This document shows positions 10,720 through 20,185 of a stretch of DNA of 64,000 nt, piece by piece. Under the pieces are notes generated by a model. It saw only the letters and a program-made list of their open reading frames with translations, was not told where the DNA came from and did not search any database. Each line of letters starts with the position of its first letter. Position 1 is the first letter of the stretch. A program made the translations under genes and the position numbers. This DNA comes from Lasiodiplodia sp. COLG20 (Eukaryota; Ascomycota; Dothideomycetes; Botryosphaeriales; Botryosphaeriaceae): positions 8,246,001-8,310,000 of the forward strand of contig VNWV01000001.1 in the NCBI GenBank assembly GCA_009801085.1, written 5' to 3'.

Positions 10720-12019
10720 ATGCCTAGCCTCTCTCAGGTCGCCATTGCCGCGCTTCTCGCGACGGCCAGCACTGCCTCTGCCATCCCCCCGCGCATTGGC
10801 GTTCCGGTTGAGCCCAAGACTGAAGGCACTGCCTCGATGCTCCAGGTCCGCAACACCAAGCACGTCAAGAGCGGCCCTCGGGCTCTGGCCAAGGCCTACG
10901 TCAAGTACGGCATCCCCATCAGCCCCGAGCTCGAGGCGGCCGTCAGCAATGCCACCAGCTCTGCCGTCAAGCGTGCCACTGGCAGCGCCACGACCACTCC
11001 CACCGAGTACGACTCGGAGTACCTCACTCCCGTCTCCATCGGCACCCCGGCCCAGGTCCTGAACCTCGACTTCGACACCGGCTCCTCCGATCTGTGGGTC
11101 TTCAGCAGCGAGACTCCCAGCAACGAGGTGTCTGGCCAGAGCATCTACAACCCGAGCAAGAGCAGCACCTCCAGCAAGCTCTCGGGCGCCACCTGGAAGA
11201 TCTCGTACGGCGACGGCAGCTCCTCCAGCGGCGACGTCTACACCGACAAGGTCACCGTTGGCGGCCTGACCGTCACCAAGCAGGCCGTCGAGGCCGCCCA
11301 AGTTGTCTCTTCCGAGTTCACTCAGGACTCTGACAACGACGGCCTGCTCGGCCTTGCCTTCAGCAGCCTGAACACCGTCTCGCCCAACCAGCAGAAGACC
11401 TTCTTCGACAACGCCAAGAGCTCGCTGACCTCCCCTCTGTTCACTGCTGACCTCAAGCACAACGCTGGTAAGTAGCACCCCACCCCCAAACCTCCCCCCA
11501 CCCACTAACAAGACCACCCAAACAGCGGGCAAGTACAACTTCGGCTACATCGACAGCTCCGCCTACACCGGCAGCATCACCTACGCCTCCATCTCGTCCG
11601 CCAACGGCTGGTGGCAGTGGACCTCGTCGGGCTACGCCGTCGGCTCCGGCGCCTTCAAGTCGAGCTCGATCAACGGCATCGCCGACACGGGCACCACGCT
11701 GCTCCTCCTCCCCGACAGCGTCGTCGACGCCTACTACGCCAAGGTCAGCGGCGCGTCGTACAGCAACAGCCAGGCCGGCTACGTCTTCCCCTGCAGCGCC
11801 ACCCTGCCCAGCTTCACCTTCGGCGTCGGCAGCGCCCGCATCGTCATCCCCGGCTCCTACATCAACTACGCCCCCGTCTCCAGCTCCTCCTGCTACGGCG
11901 GCATCCAGTCCAACAGCGACATCGGCTTCACCATCTTCGGTGACGTCGCCCTCAAGGCTGCCTTTGTCGTCTTCAACGGCGGCACCAACCAGATCGGTTG
12001 GGCTTCCAAGAGCTTGTAA
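10720..12019 (+). CDS. Secreted aspartic protease (pepsin family A1, aspergillopepsin-like)
   Basis: Two exons, 10720-11467 and 11526-12019, with a 58-nt phase-1 intron, encode 413 residues. A signal peptide ([21 protein letters not shown]) precedes a propeptide of about 65 residues with a dibasic KR (84-85) as a likely maturation site. The mature enzyme has both catalytic aspartates: FDTGSSDLW (Asp119) and ADTGTTLLL (Asp303). The flap is present in [16 protein letters not shown]. Two cysteines near the C-terminus (FPCSA, SSCYGG) form the usual disulfide. Length and order match fungal A1 endopeptidases active at acid pH outside the cell, used for protein digestion or host tissue attack. Very GC3-rich codons suggest high expression. 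The gene looks intact. Confidence 0.97.
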
Positions 12020-12364
12020 ATGATTGGTGACCGGGCTTGGCAAGGGGAAATGGGAGAAGGAAAAAAGGTGAAGGGAGAGCGATGGAGTATGAATAGCATG
12101 TCGAGTCTTTTTTTGTCATTTAACAAAAATATATGAGAGTTGATGGAGCATTGAGTCTACGTCCTATGGGTTTGTGACTGAGCACTGTACTTGATCGCAA
12201 GGCTGAGATACTTGGACAGATGTTGTATACTCTCCTAAATATGCAAGAAACACTTCTACTTTCTACTTGTTTCACTGATGCATACACATCGTTCTGTAGA
12301 TTCAGCAAATAAGTGCGACTTCGCTAGATATTCAGTAATCAAGCAAATTCATTGATCATGTGAG
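12020..12364. other. Convergent intergenic space
   Basis: About 345 bp between the 3' ends of the aspartic protease (+) and the first zinc-finger microprotein gene (-). It is AT-rich and holds the two 3' UTRs. No other signal is seen. Confidence 0.5.
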
Positions 12365-12550
12365 CTACTTATGATACCAATTCCAGTTGACGTCTGCATC
12401 TGGATCCGGAGGTCCCACCATGTAGCCGAAACCTTCATACATATAGCAGCCATGGCCTGCAGGGTAAAAGGAGTGACCGCATGCCCAGCACAATGTCTTA
12501 GAGGCATCATTATGGCAGGTGCACCGACAGCAGACCCATATCATAGGCAT
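12365..12550 (-). CDS. Single RanBP2-type zinc-finger microprotein, copy 1
   Basis: A 61-residue protein starting MPMIWVCCRC, stop at 12365-12367. The frame stays open further upstream, but this start gives the same N-terminus as its neighbour paralogue and lies 151 bp below a TATA box. Residues 5-24 match the RanBP2-type zinc-finger pattern exactly: W-x-C-x2-C-x3-N-x6-C-x2-C (W5, C7, C10, N14, C21, C24). A His two residues later and a further Cys at 35 (GHGC) follow, then a Gly/Tyr/Asp-rich tail (VGPPDPDADVNWNW). RanBP2 fingers bind single-stranded RNA or ubiquitin in other proteins; here the finger is nearly the whole protein. No signal peptide. The function is unknown. Confidence 0.6.
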   Translation of the reverse strand: MPMIWVCCRCTCHNDASKTLCWACGHSFYPAGHGCYMYEGFGYMVGPPDPDADVNWNWYHK

Positions 12551-12956
12551 GTTGATTGCTTGGCTAAAAAATTCGGAATTGATGTGTTTGAAGTTGATTA
12601 GGTTTTGTATGTTGAGAGCTTTCTTTGACGCTGTGATTGAGTAGATAGTTATTTGGAGTGTTTGTGATTGCCGAAAGATGTCCATTGAGGCACCTAGAGT
12701 ATTTATATTAATAGGAAGCTAGCCTCTTCCTTTGTGGTCGAGTGACTGCACCAAGTAGACAGCGTAACGCAAATGCGACTTCACACAGCACACGTCTGTT
12801 AGCCAGTCACCAAGGTTGCTCGGTCAATTGTGAGCCAAAGTCAGAAGACTGTAGCTTCTACATTAACTTGTTACTGAAAAGCAATCCGAGTACTCTCGTG
12901 CAAAGTTATTTCAAGCTCAAGGAATGCGCTCACGCCTCGAGGTTGATGACGCTCCA
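12551..12956. other. Spacer between the two zinc-finger genes
   Basis: About 400 bp forming the upstream region of copy 1 (TATA box at 12701-12707) and the 3' side of copy 2. No other feature is seen. Confidence 0.5.
12701..12707 (-). promoter_or_regulatory. TATA box of zinc-finger microprotein copy 1
   Basis: TATAAAT on the minus strand (inside taatataaat), 151 bp upstream of the ATG at 12550. It supports the downstream start over the longer open frame, because an initiation codon near 12685 would lie only about 20 bp from the box. Confidence 0.4.
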
Positions 12957-13121
12957 TCAAGCATCGCGCATGTCATCTTGGTCTGGTGGCGGATCTGGCC
13001 TCTTATTATTGTACCAGATACATCCGCAGCCCCATGGGTGCGGGCTGTGGTAGCAGCACCAACATGACCATGAGTCAGGAGTGTTTGTCGCGCTGCAGCG
13101 GCAGCATTTCCAATATGCCAT
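12957..13121 (-). CDS. Single RanBP2-type zinc-finger microprotein, copy 2
   Basis: A 54-residue open frame from ATG 13121 to TGA 12957, easily missed because of its size. The N-terminus MAYWKCCRCSATNTPDSWSC again matches W-x-C-x2-C-x3-N-x6-C-x2-C exactly (W4, C6, C9, N13, C20, C23). A His follows two residues after C23 and a GCGC motif at 31-34. Every Cys-to-Cys distance equals that in copy 1, 400 bp downstream on the same strand, although the remaining residues differ greatly. That argues for an old tandem duplication with the finger under selection. The tail is short and polar (NNKRPDPPPDQDDMRDA). No signal peptide is seen; the role is unknown. An upstream exon cannot be excluded. Confidence 0.6.
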   Translation of the reverse strand: MAYWKCCRCSATNTPDSWSCWCCYHSPHPWGCGCIWYNNKRPDPPPDQDDMRDA

Positions 13122-14835
13122 TACTATTGATCGTTTCGTTTACGCTCGTGTGCCGAAAGGGTGTATTAAGGGGCAGTGAGTTTTGCTTGTAGGTTGGTAT
13201 ACGAGAGCTTTGACGCTTTTGTGTTCAGGAAACTGGCATGTATAGCTGGTGTAGGCTGATGCAAGTACCAGAGACACGTTACTCGATTCCACGAAAGAGC
13301 GCGCCGGGTCACACGGGCAGCGGAAATTGGGGTCACAGGCGGGGTTGAAAGATTATTGCGAGACGCGTGCAAGTGTGAGAGCAGGTAATTTCGTTGGGTT
13401 GGCAGTGCAGTGGTTTGAAACGCCGCTTTGACTTGTAGGATGTGGCAGAGCGGTCGTTGAATTAGACATTTGTTGTTCTAGACCTTGCATGTAACATCAC
13501 ACAAGGTTGTCCCGGTGAGTGGGTTTGCTTCTCTTGCGTAGCTTTACTTTGCTTCACTATTTGAACACAACACATGTATACTTTTTCAAGTGATGGATAT
13601 TTATATAAAATAGCATGAGACATCAGTAGCTAGTAATAGTTGACTATTGATTGTAATCTGTACTACGAGTGAGCTGTTAATATATGCTTGTCTCAAAGCT
13701 GGTGATGCCTGCTAGCGTGGCTTCGCACCGAGACAAATGCGATTGGCTGTGGGGCGCACGATTCAACAATTGGGGTCTGCGAAAACGCGTGTTTCGGGCC
13801 CTGCTGATCTTGAACAGAGCGCAAATGGTCCTCCCAGTTAACGGCCATGTTCCATGTCTGATGGTAGAGTTTGCAGCACCGTGAAGGCCAACCTACCAGG
13901 ATCAGCTAGCTGGTCAAGTGCGGCTCCACCCGCGGACCCTGGCCACACGCCGGCGATCCCGATGGCCGAAGTTGCGCCAAATTGAGGCCAACCACACGTG
14001 CGAAAAGCAGTGGGAAATATGTTGCAACGAAAGTCATGCACCTGAAGACGAACATTTCGGAGCTTCGGAGAGCTGGTTCAAGCCGAGCGAGTCTGCATTA
14101 CGGCCGTCCTCGCCTATTGAGGCATTTCCACCAATGCTTTCCTTCTTCCAAGCGAGCAAGTCGTGTTGAAGGCGCTGGCTGACTCTCTGCAGCTGGTAGT
14201 CAAAGTTTCATTATCCGAGGATCCCTGTTTTGCTGGCTTGCGGTTTCGGCACTGTTTCGATGCGCAGCCGCTAAGGCACAGGCATAATGAGGCGTGGCGG
14301 TGCCGACCAATAAGCGGGGCGAAACGATGCGGAGCAGCGTGGCGAAAGTGGGCAGGTGGTGTTTGGTCATTATTCAAGCCGTCCAAAGAGGTCGCTTTTG
14401 CATGTTGTGGCCAAGCCTACCAAGCCGGGCGACATGACAACAGGAGTTGTGGCTCGTGCCAGTTGAAACTGCAGCGACTCCGGGGCCGGGCGCTGCTCCT
14501 GCCCGAACCTCTCTAGTTTCCGTGCCTCCTTTTCCCCCATCCATCTCGTCTAACGGCCGATCTTACGACATGCAGCCTAACACGCTTCAACTGGTAGGCT
14601 GCGTGAAATGAAGACGCGCGCAACTCCGCATCTCATTCGTTAAGCGCCCCGGCTTGCCGGCAGCTCGCCTGCGCGATGGCCGAGAAGTACGCATAGCACG
14701 TGGTGCCGATATAGGTAACTGGACGCTCCACCTCGAGCCTCGCTACTAGTGCACCGCAGACTACAAATATATCCGCCCCGCCCAACAACTCCTGGTCGCC
14801 AATCCCATCACACTCGTTTGAATCTACAATTCGTC
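13122..14835. other. Intergenic, ~1.7 kb
   Basis: Nothing firmly supported. A minus-strand frame of about 66 codons just upstream of copy 2 (roughly 13150-13350) contains Cys-rich PACDPNFRCPCD but has no start codon and no zinc-finger spacing. The rest, GC-richer toward 14.8 kb, is the promoter region of the SurE-like gene. Confidence 0.45.
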
Positions 14836-15824
14836 ATGCGTTTCGCCGCCGCTGCCACTGCTGCCGTCGCCCTCCCCGTTGCCGTCAGCGGCATCAGGAT
14901 CATCCAGGGCAACGATGACGGATGGGCCGAGAAGAACGTGCGCGTCGTGCACGACGCCCTGATTGCCGCCGGTCACGACGCCGTTCTGTCCTAACCAGTC
15001 CGGCCGTGGTAAGTTCTCTCTTACTTGTCTTCTGAAAAGGAAAAAAAAAAATAGATGAATAGAAAGAAAGCAAATGAACTAACAAGTGACCGTCAACAGG
15101 CTCCCTGGACAGCGACCCCAAGGACCGCACCTCGGCGTGCGAGTACGACAGCTGCGCGGCCAACAGCGGCCCCACGGGCAGCAATGCCACGGACCCGCGT
15201 CTCAACTGGGTCAACTCGTACCCGGTGACGGCCATCCGCTACGGCATCTCCGACTTCGCGCCCAAGCTGTGGGACAACGCGCCGGCCGAGCTGGCCGTGA
15301 CGGGGCCCAACGTCGGCTCGAACCTGGACATCCAGGTGCCCTTCTCGGGCACCGTCGGCTCCGCCGTCTACGCCGTCAAGCAGGGCATCCCGGCCATCGC
15401 CTTCTCGGGCCTCGGCGGCAGCCGCACCGCCTGGAACGCCGAGACGCCCCTCTTCGCCCAGGTCTACGCCGACCTCGCCCTCAACCTGACGTCCAAGATC
15501 ATCGACAGCGGCGCCCCCTACCTGCCCGCCGACACCTTCCTGAACGTCAACTTCGGCGAGGTCGACGACACGACCTGCAACGACGCGAGCAAGTTCTCCT
15601 TCGTGCTCAGCCGCATCAACCTCAAGACCCCCGGCCTGTCCACCGACGACGTCGCCCAGTGCGACCGCACTTCCCTGCCGAGGGAGAGGGAGGTCGTCGA
15701 CACCGACGGCTGCTGGGTCAGCGTGAGCGTTGGTGATGCGGGTGACAAGACGACGGCTACGGCTGACAAGCAGGCCGTCGTGCTGAACAAGCTGCAGGGC
15801 CTGCTGAGCTGCCTGCCTGCTTGA
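14836..15824 (+). pseudogene. SurE-like phosphatase/nucleotidase gene with a frameshifting deletion
   Basis: Two exons, 14836-15008 and 15100-15824, separated by a 91-nt intron with a CTAAC branch site. A signal peptide (MRFAAAATAAVALPVAVSG) precedes the SurE start RIIQGNDDGWAEKNVR, which holds the metal-binding NDDG motif, then DALIAAGHDAVLS. The next family segment should read roughly S-A-P-A-x-N-Q-S-G-x-G-S. Instead the DNA gives TCC then T then AAC-CAG-TCC, so about 11 nt (three to four residues) are missing and the frame hits TAA at 14992. The downstream frame NQSGRG, and after splicing GSLDSDPKDRTSACEYDSC to the end (QGLLSCLPA), is intact and family-like. Fungal SurE proteins are secreted acid phosphatases/nucleotidases. 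Either this is a recent pseudogene or the deletion is a sequencing error. Confidence 0.8.
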
Positions 15825-16423
15825 ATTCATTGTTTAATGATAATCATGAAGAGAGGAGTGGTTTCAAATGCATTGTTCGAAGAAAATTAGCAAAATCATC
15901 TCAGGCTACGGCCTGGAGGTGTAAAATGCAATCTGAAGAATTTATCAACATTTACCTACTGTGCTTTAAATAACTGTCTTGGCAATGCGCCCGGGGTCGT
16001 GATCTTCACTGACCGTGTTCAGCCATTTTTCTTAAACTTATTGCCACTGCAAAGCACGATTTGAAAAAGGCAGAAGCTCGAGAAGAAGGCCAGCAAATTC
16101 TCATCACATGCAACTGTCATAGAGAATGGCCTATCATTGATGTCATCCCTCCACTGACATAGTAAAGGTACGTAGCTGCATTGCATGGATATTTCGGCAG
16201 AGACCAATTGAAGAGCGACACTTTAAAAGAGCTGGGTCGAGACCCAGCCCCATTAGGGCTATCTTATGTTACACGAAATTTTGGCACTATCCAATAAGAA
16301 TTCTGGCTTTTCAGCCTGACGCCCGTGTGATCTTTTTTAAGCCCATACTACGTTTCCCACCTTTCTCTACTTTGCTTCGACAGAATCATTCCAAATTCTC
16401 CCATCTGGCTGGAAAATTTAGCC
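15825..16423. other. Intergenic
   Basis: About 600 bp holding the 3' UTR of the SurE-like gene and the promoter of the Clr5-ankyrin gene. A short CCAAT (16290) and CT-rich leader (16365-16400) precede the ATG. No other feature is seen. Confidence 0.45.
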
Positions 16424-18364
16424 ATGGCAGACGACTGGGAGTCCCAGAAGGAAAACATCAAACGTCTCTACGTGGATGAAGACTTGACATGCAAACAGCT
16501 GGTGGTCCAAATGAAAAGCTTATATGGCTTTGAGAGGAAGTACGCAGATTCCGCATCTGAATTATAGTGCTCTCACGGATCTAACTCATCCCAGTGTGAA
16601 AGAGTACCAGCGACATGTCCGTATTTGGAACTTTCGGAAAGGCCTCAAGCAAGAAGAGTGGAGGTTCGTCGGGCGTCGCATCGCTAAGCGAAAAGCGGAA
16701 GAGGGCAAGGAGAGCGAATTAATCGTGAACGGCCACCTCTTTCCCCAGCGCAAGATCAGAAAGGCGCTTTCGAGAAACTTCGAGACCACATATGAGAATC
16801 TTCAGCGACAATCGGTCATTAGACGGAGCCATACTCCCGAGGGAATCATGATCAGGACTCCTCGGCAGAGGTCACCAGCTGCCTGCGTTTACCGCAGGAA
16901 TCTCATTACCATAGACATATACAGACTCCTACCATCGAGCCCCGCAATGATCATGCTCATGGTCCCGATCATGGAACTATATGGTGAGTACACAAATCAA
17001 TTTTCTAAGGCAGGCAGCAGGTCTTCGAAAAAGGTTTGGCTAATTTTGAGGTAGCTCCGCCTCCCGAACAGCACATTCTCCATCAAATGAGAGAATTGAC
17101 ACTGTTCATTGACCTTCTGCTTGAATTTGGTTTCATATTTTGCCTTCAAGAGAACATAGTCGGCTCGGCGCAATTTCTACTCAAGCAAACTCGGGTTGGC
17201 CCCAACGCTCCTTTGGCGGCCGATAGACCTCCGGAAATAGTAGCTGAAAACGGTTCCCTGGCCATGACACTCGCTCCGATTGATGCTGGAGCTCATCCTC
17301 GAAATATGAGATTCGACATGAAGCATTGGATCCAACCTTTTTTCAAGAAATCCTTAAGGTCAAAGTCCCGGTCATTCCTGCACAAATATCCTCTAGATGA
17401 GCCGAACGCCATACCTGCTATCTTCGAGATAGGCAACGTCGAGCTCATTGATTTACTCCTAGAAAAGATGATACAGAAGGACTTTCTCCCAAATTCCTCT
17501 GTTGAATTGGCTTTACACTGGGCCATTGAGCTCAAGAAAATGCACCTCGTCGACAGAATCACATCATCAAGATTCGAATTCACCCCCGGAGGAGTGTTCG
17601 CTGCTATCTACGACAATGCTCTCCATTTCGTCGTCATGGCCCTGGAAAGGGGTATTGATGCCAATTATGTTGACGGAAGCGGCTATTCCTTTCTGTATAC
17701 TGCCATCAGCGAGAACAACATCCCAATAGCCAATGTGCTTCTTCAGTTCGGCGCAAGCGTTGACATGCCTCTCCCGCGTACGGAACACAAGTATCTCCTC
17801 ATCAAGGCTATCTGTGAGGGGCTTGAAGACATGGTCAGGCTGCTCCTGAAGAGAGGCGCCGATGTCCATGTGCGGCACAATAACGGCATGTCGCCACTCA
17901 CTTACGCCATTCTCAACCGTAATTATGGTATTGCGACTTATCTTGTGAACTGGGGAGCAGACCTAGAAAGGCCATCGAACCGACTGGTTCCAACTCCTCT
18001 TCAAATCGCAGCCTGGAATGGTGATCAGCATATGGTCGAAATGCTTCTCGAGAGAAATGCCGATGTGAATGCCTGCCCTCCAAATTTCAAGTGGGAAGAC
18101 ATCGGCCCGCAAACGGAACCCATGAACGGACGAACTGCTTTGGCCAATGCTATTGGAGGTCATTCTTCGGAACCATTGGAACTTGTGAAGCTGCTCATTC
18201 GCGCCGGTGCAGATGTGAATGCGATGCAAGGAACCCCATCATCAGCATTATACACAGCTGTTCAACTGAAAGAAGAATCCGTCGTACAATTCCTTCTCAA
18301 CTCCGGTGCGTCCCCCGCCGACTTGTTGCGCTTTCAGCCTTGCGACGATGACAGGCAACCTTGA
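16424..18364 (+). CDS. Clr5-domain ankyrin-repeat protein, probably degenerate
   Basis: Exon 1 (16424-16539) encodes MADDWESQKENIKRLYVDED, the start of a Clr5 domain. A 55-nt intron with CTAAC and CATCCCAG leads into exon 2 (16595-16983), completing the domain (EYQRHVRIWNFRKGLKQEEW) and its usual extension (KRKAEEGKESELIVNGHLFP). A final exon carries at least seven ankyrin repeats (RLLLKRGADVHVRHNNGMSP, EMLLERNADVNACPP, KLLIRAGADVNAM) and stops at 18364. The exon 2-3 junction is unclear. The strong GTGAGT donor at 16984 has no well-placed acceptor in frame; AG at 17093 works (110-nt intron) but skips better AGs. With the damaged 3' tail this suggests decay. Clr5 is a DNA-binding/silencing-linked domain in fission yeast; Clr5-ANK proteins are a large, poorly known, fast-evolving family in Pezizomycotina. 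Confidence 0.75.
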
Positions 18365-18615
18365 TGCTATCTGCTGAGAGATCAGCGCTGGCTTTGATGT
18401 TAACGCGACGAGGTAACATCCTCGGACTGTCCTTGAATCCATGTTTGATGATGGGATTATTCGCAATCTTTCTGATAAAAAAAAAAATCGATATCATCAA
18501 TTATCTACTGAACCATAGTGGCAATCCGAGCACGACTTTAGCAGGAGCTCCTGAATTGGGCTGGCTTGACATGTTCAAATTACTTCTTTAGCATGGTGCC
18601 GATCTTACGAGCTAG
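18365..18615 (+). pseudogene. Decayed ankyrin repeats after the Clr5-ankyrin stop
   Basis: Directly after the stop, the next frame reads GNLDAIC-stop-EISAGFDVNATR, a repeat with one TGA. About 90 bp on, past a poly-A run (18479-18487), comes DIINYLLNHSGNP, then GWLDMFKLLL-stop-HGADLTS-stop, an ankyrin helix pair with TAG in place of a Glu/Gln codon. These are fragments of at least two more repeats broken by frameshifts and stops, so the ancestral gene was longer. Confidence 0.65.
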
Positions 18616-20185
18616 ACTTTCAGAGAAATTCAGTTCAGGAATGTCGTAAGATTTTCTAGGTGTCGAGAGTTCAGCGCTGTTTGGAGACTCATCGAGTCTC
18701 GTCTGGAACATCAGGGTTTAGTTGGTTTTGTGATCTGCGTATCACAGTGTCGAAATCCCGACAAAGCGGTACCGCTTCTTCCCCGATCACTGGTCTGCAA
18801 AATGAAACAAAACAATAGGCTTTGAGGCGTCTCTTTAATGTTTTTCTTTTTTTTGAATTTGATCACCGCTTTAAGGATGTGCACTCGATGCGTGGCCTTT
18901 ATAGGAGTCTTTGTAAAGTGCCGCCGTGAGCGGTTCCACTAATCGCAACCATATCACAAGATGGGTTTCTGTTTAACCTAAATATTTTGGAGCCGAAAAG
19001 CTGTTGGTCGCACTGTGCCGCCCCACATGGGCCCGGAGGTTAATCCGAAGGCACTGAGCCATAAATCCTCGATCTCTACATGCATTCAGGTCATGCAGGT
19101 ACAGACTGGGGCAAGGTCTGCCAGGGTGGATCCTTGGTGAGAACCGGAGCTCCGGTACCACAAACTGCTGATCACTCCGTCGAAGCTGGGGGTAGGGCAG
19201 AGATAAGGGAAAGCGTTTCGCAGAAGCAGTATCTTCACTTCCTCTGCTACCCGCTGTTCACTTGAAGAGACAATTGCAGTGCTCTTGATTCCCATTTGAT
19301 GAGCATAGCCTGACTACCCGGGAAGATCAATCAATAAAGCCAAGGCTGGCTCAAAGCTGCCGCATTAGCATCATTAAAACCCAGCCTTGCTCTGCGAACG
19401 AGTTTCGAAGCTCGAAAAGTAGAGCGAGTACCTTGCTCTCTTTTAAATATCTCCCTGAAGACTTGGAGAGTTATCAATTTAAGCCAAAGCCAATTGAATG
19501 GAATGATCCGACCGCATATCCAGTCGGAAGTGTTTTCCAAGCCGATGGAACATAGACGGAGACAGGCCTCTAATGGGGTCTGCGGCCCTTCTCTCGGGCC
19601 CATATCCGGTCTTCCGCTCCCGAGCTGCTGGAATCGGCTCCGGAACCTTTCCTTTTTAGCACCCTCTTATCGCCTCGAGTTGCTGAGCAGCAGGAACCGT
19701 TGAACGTGGCACCCAGGATTCGGGAGATATGTAAATGTCTGACGAGTCTTCGGTAGCTTAGGATGCTCAAAAGTTTCGCTACAGAGTGCAAGTTACTGGC
19801 GTTTGCTAACTGTTGGAAGACAATGAATCTGCCTTAAATATATCGTTGTATCTTGTCGAGATAGGGAAACAGAGTCTTCAAACATAAACCGTTGAACCTC
19901 TCAATCAACTCAGCACCCCTCAGTCTTCGCTTCGGGCCGAAGGCATAGAGCCATTCTGACGTCAACTCGAGGTGGGCCGACTCAGGACACAGACCGAACA
20001 ATGTCCCTTCACAGCAATCTTCCGAACATCATGCGGCACCGCAGAGAGAGCCCCAGAAGATTCGGAAATAATGGATAAGGAGATGTCGGATATAAGATTT
20101 CCCATCTTCTGCTTGAAAATACGCATTCTGTGATTCTTCTCGATCCGAATTCGCACTCCAGTGATCTGATACAACTTACCCAACG
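18616..20185. other. Intergenic, ~1.6 kb
   Basis: No gene is supported. The sequence is of mixed composition with a short poly-T run at 18849-18854. The last 200 bp upstream of 20186 are the likely promoter and leader of the MDR oxidoreductase. Confidence 0.45.

Noticed and set aside
10711..11538. 275-codon minus-strand frame
   Set aside because: Exact antisense of the aspartic protease exon, with repetitive Gly/Val/Asp composition typical of a shadow frame.
13150..13350. Possible third zinc-finger microprotein upstream of copy 2
   Set aside because: It has a few cysteines (ACDPNFRCPCD), but no ATG, no W-x-C start and no RanBP2 spacing.
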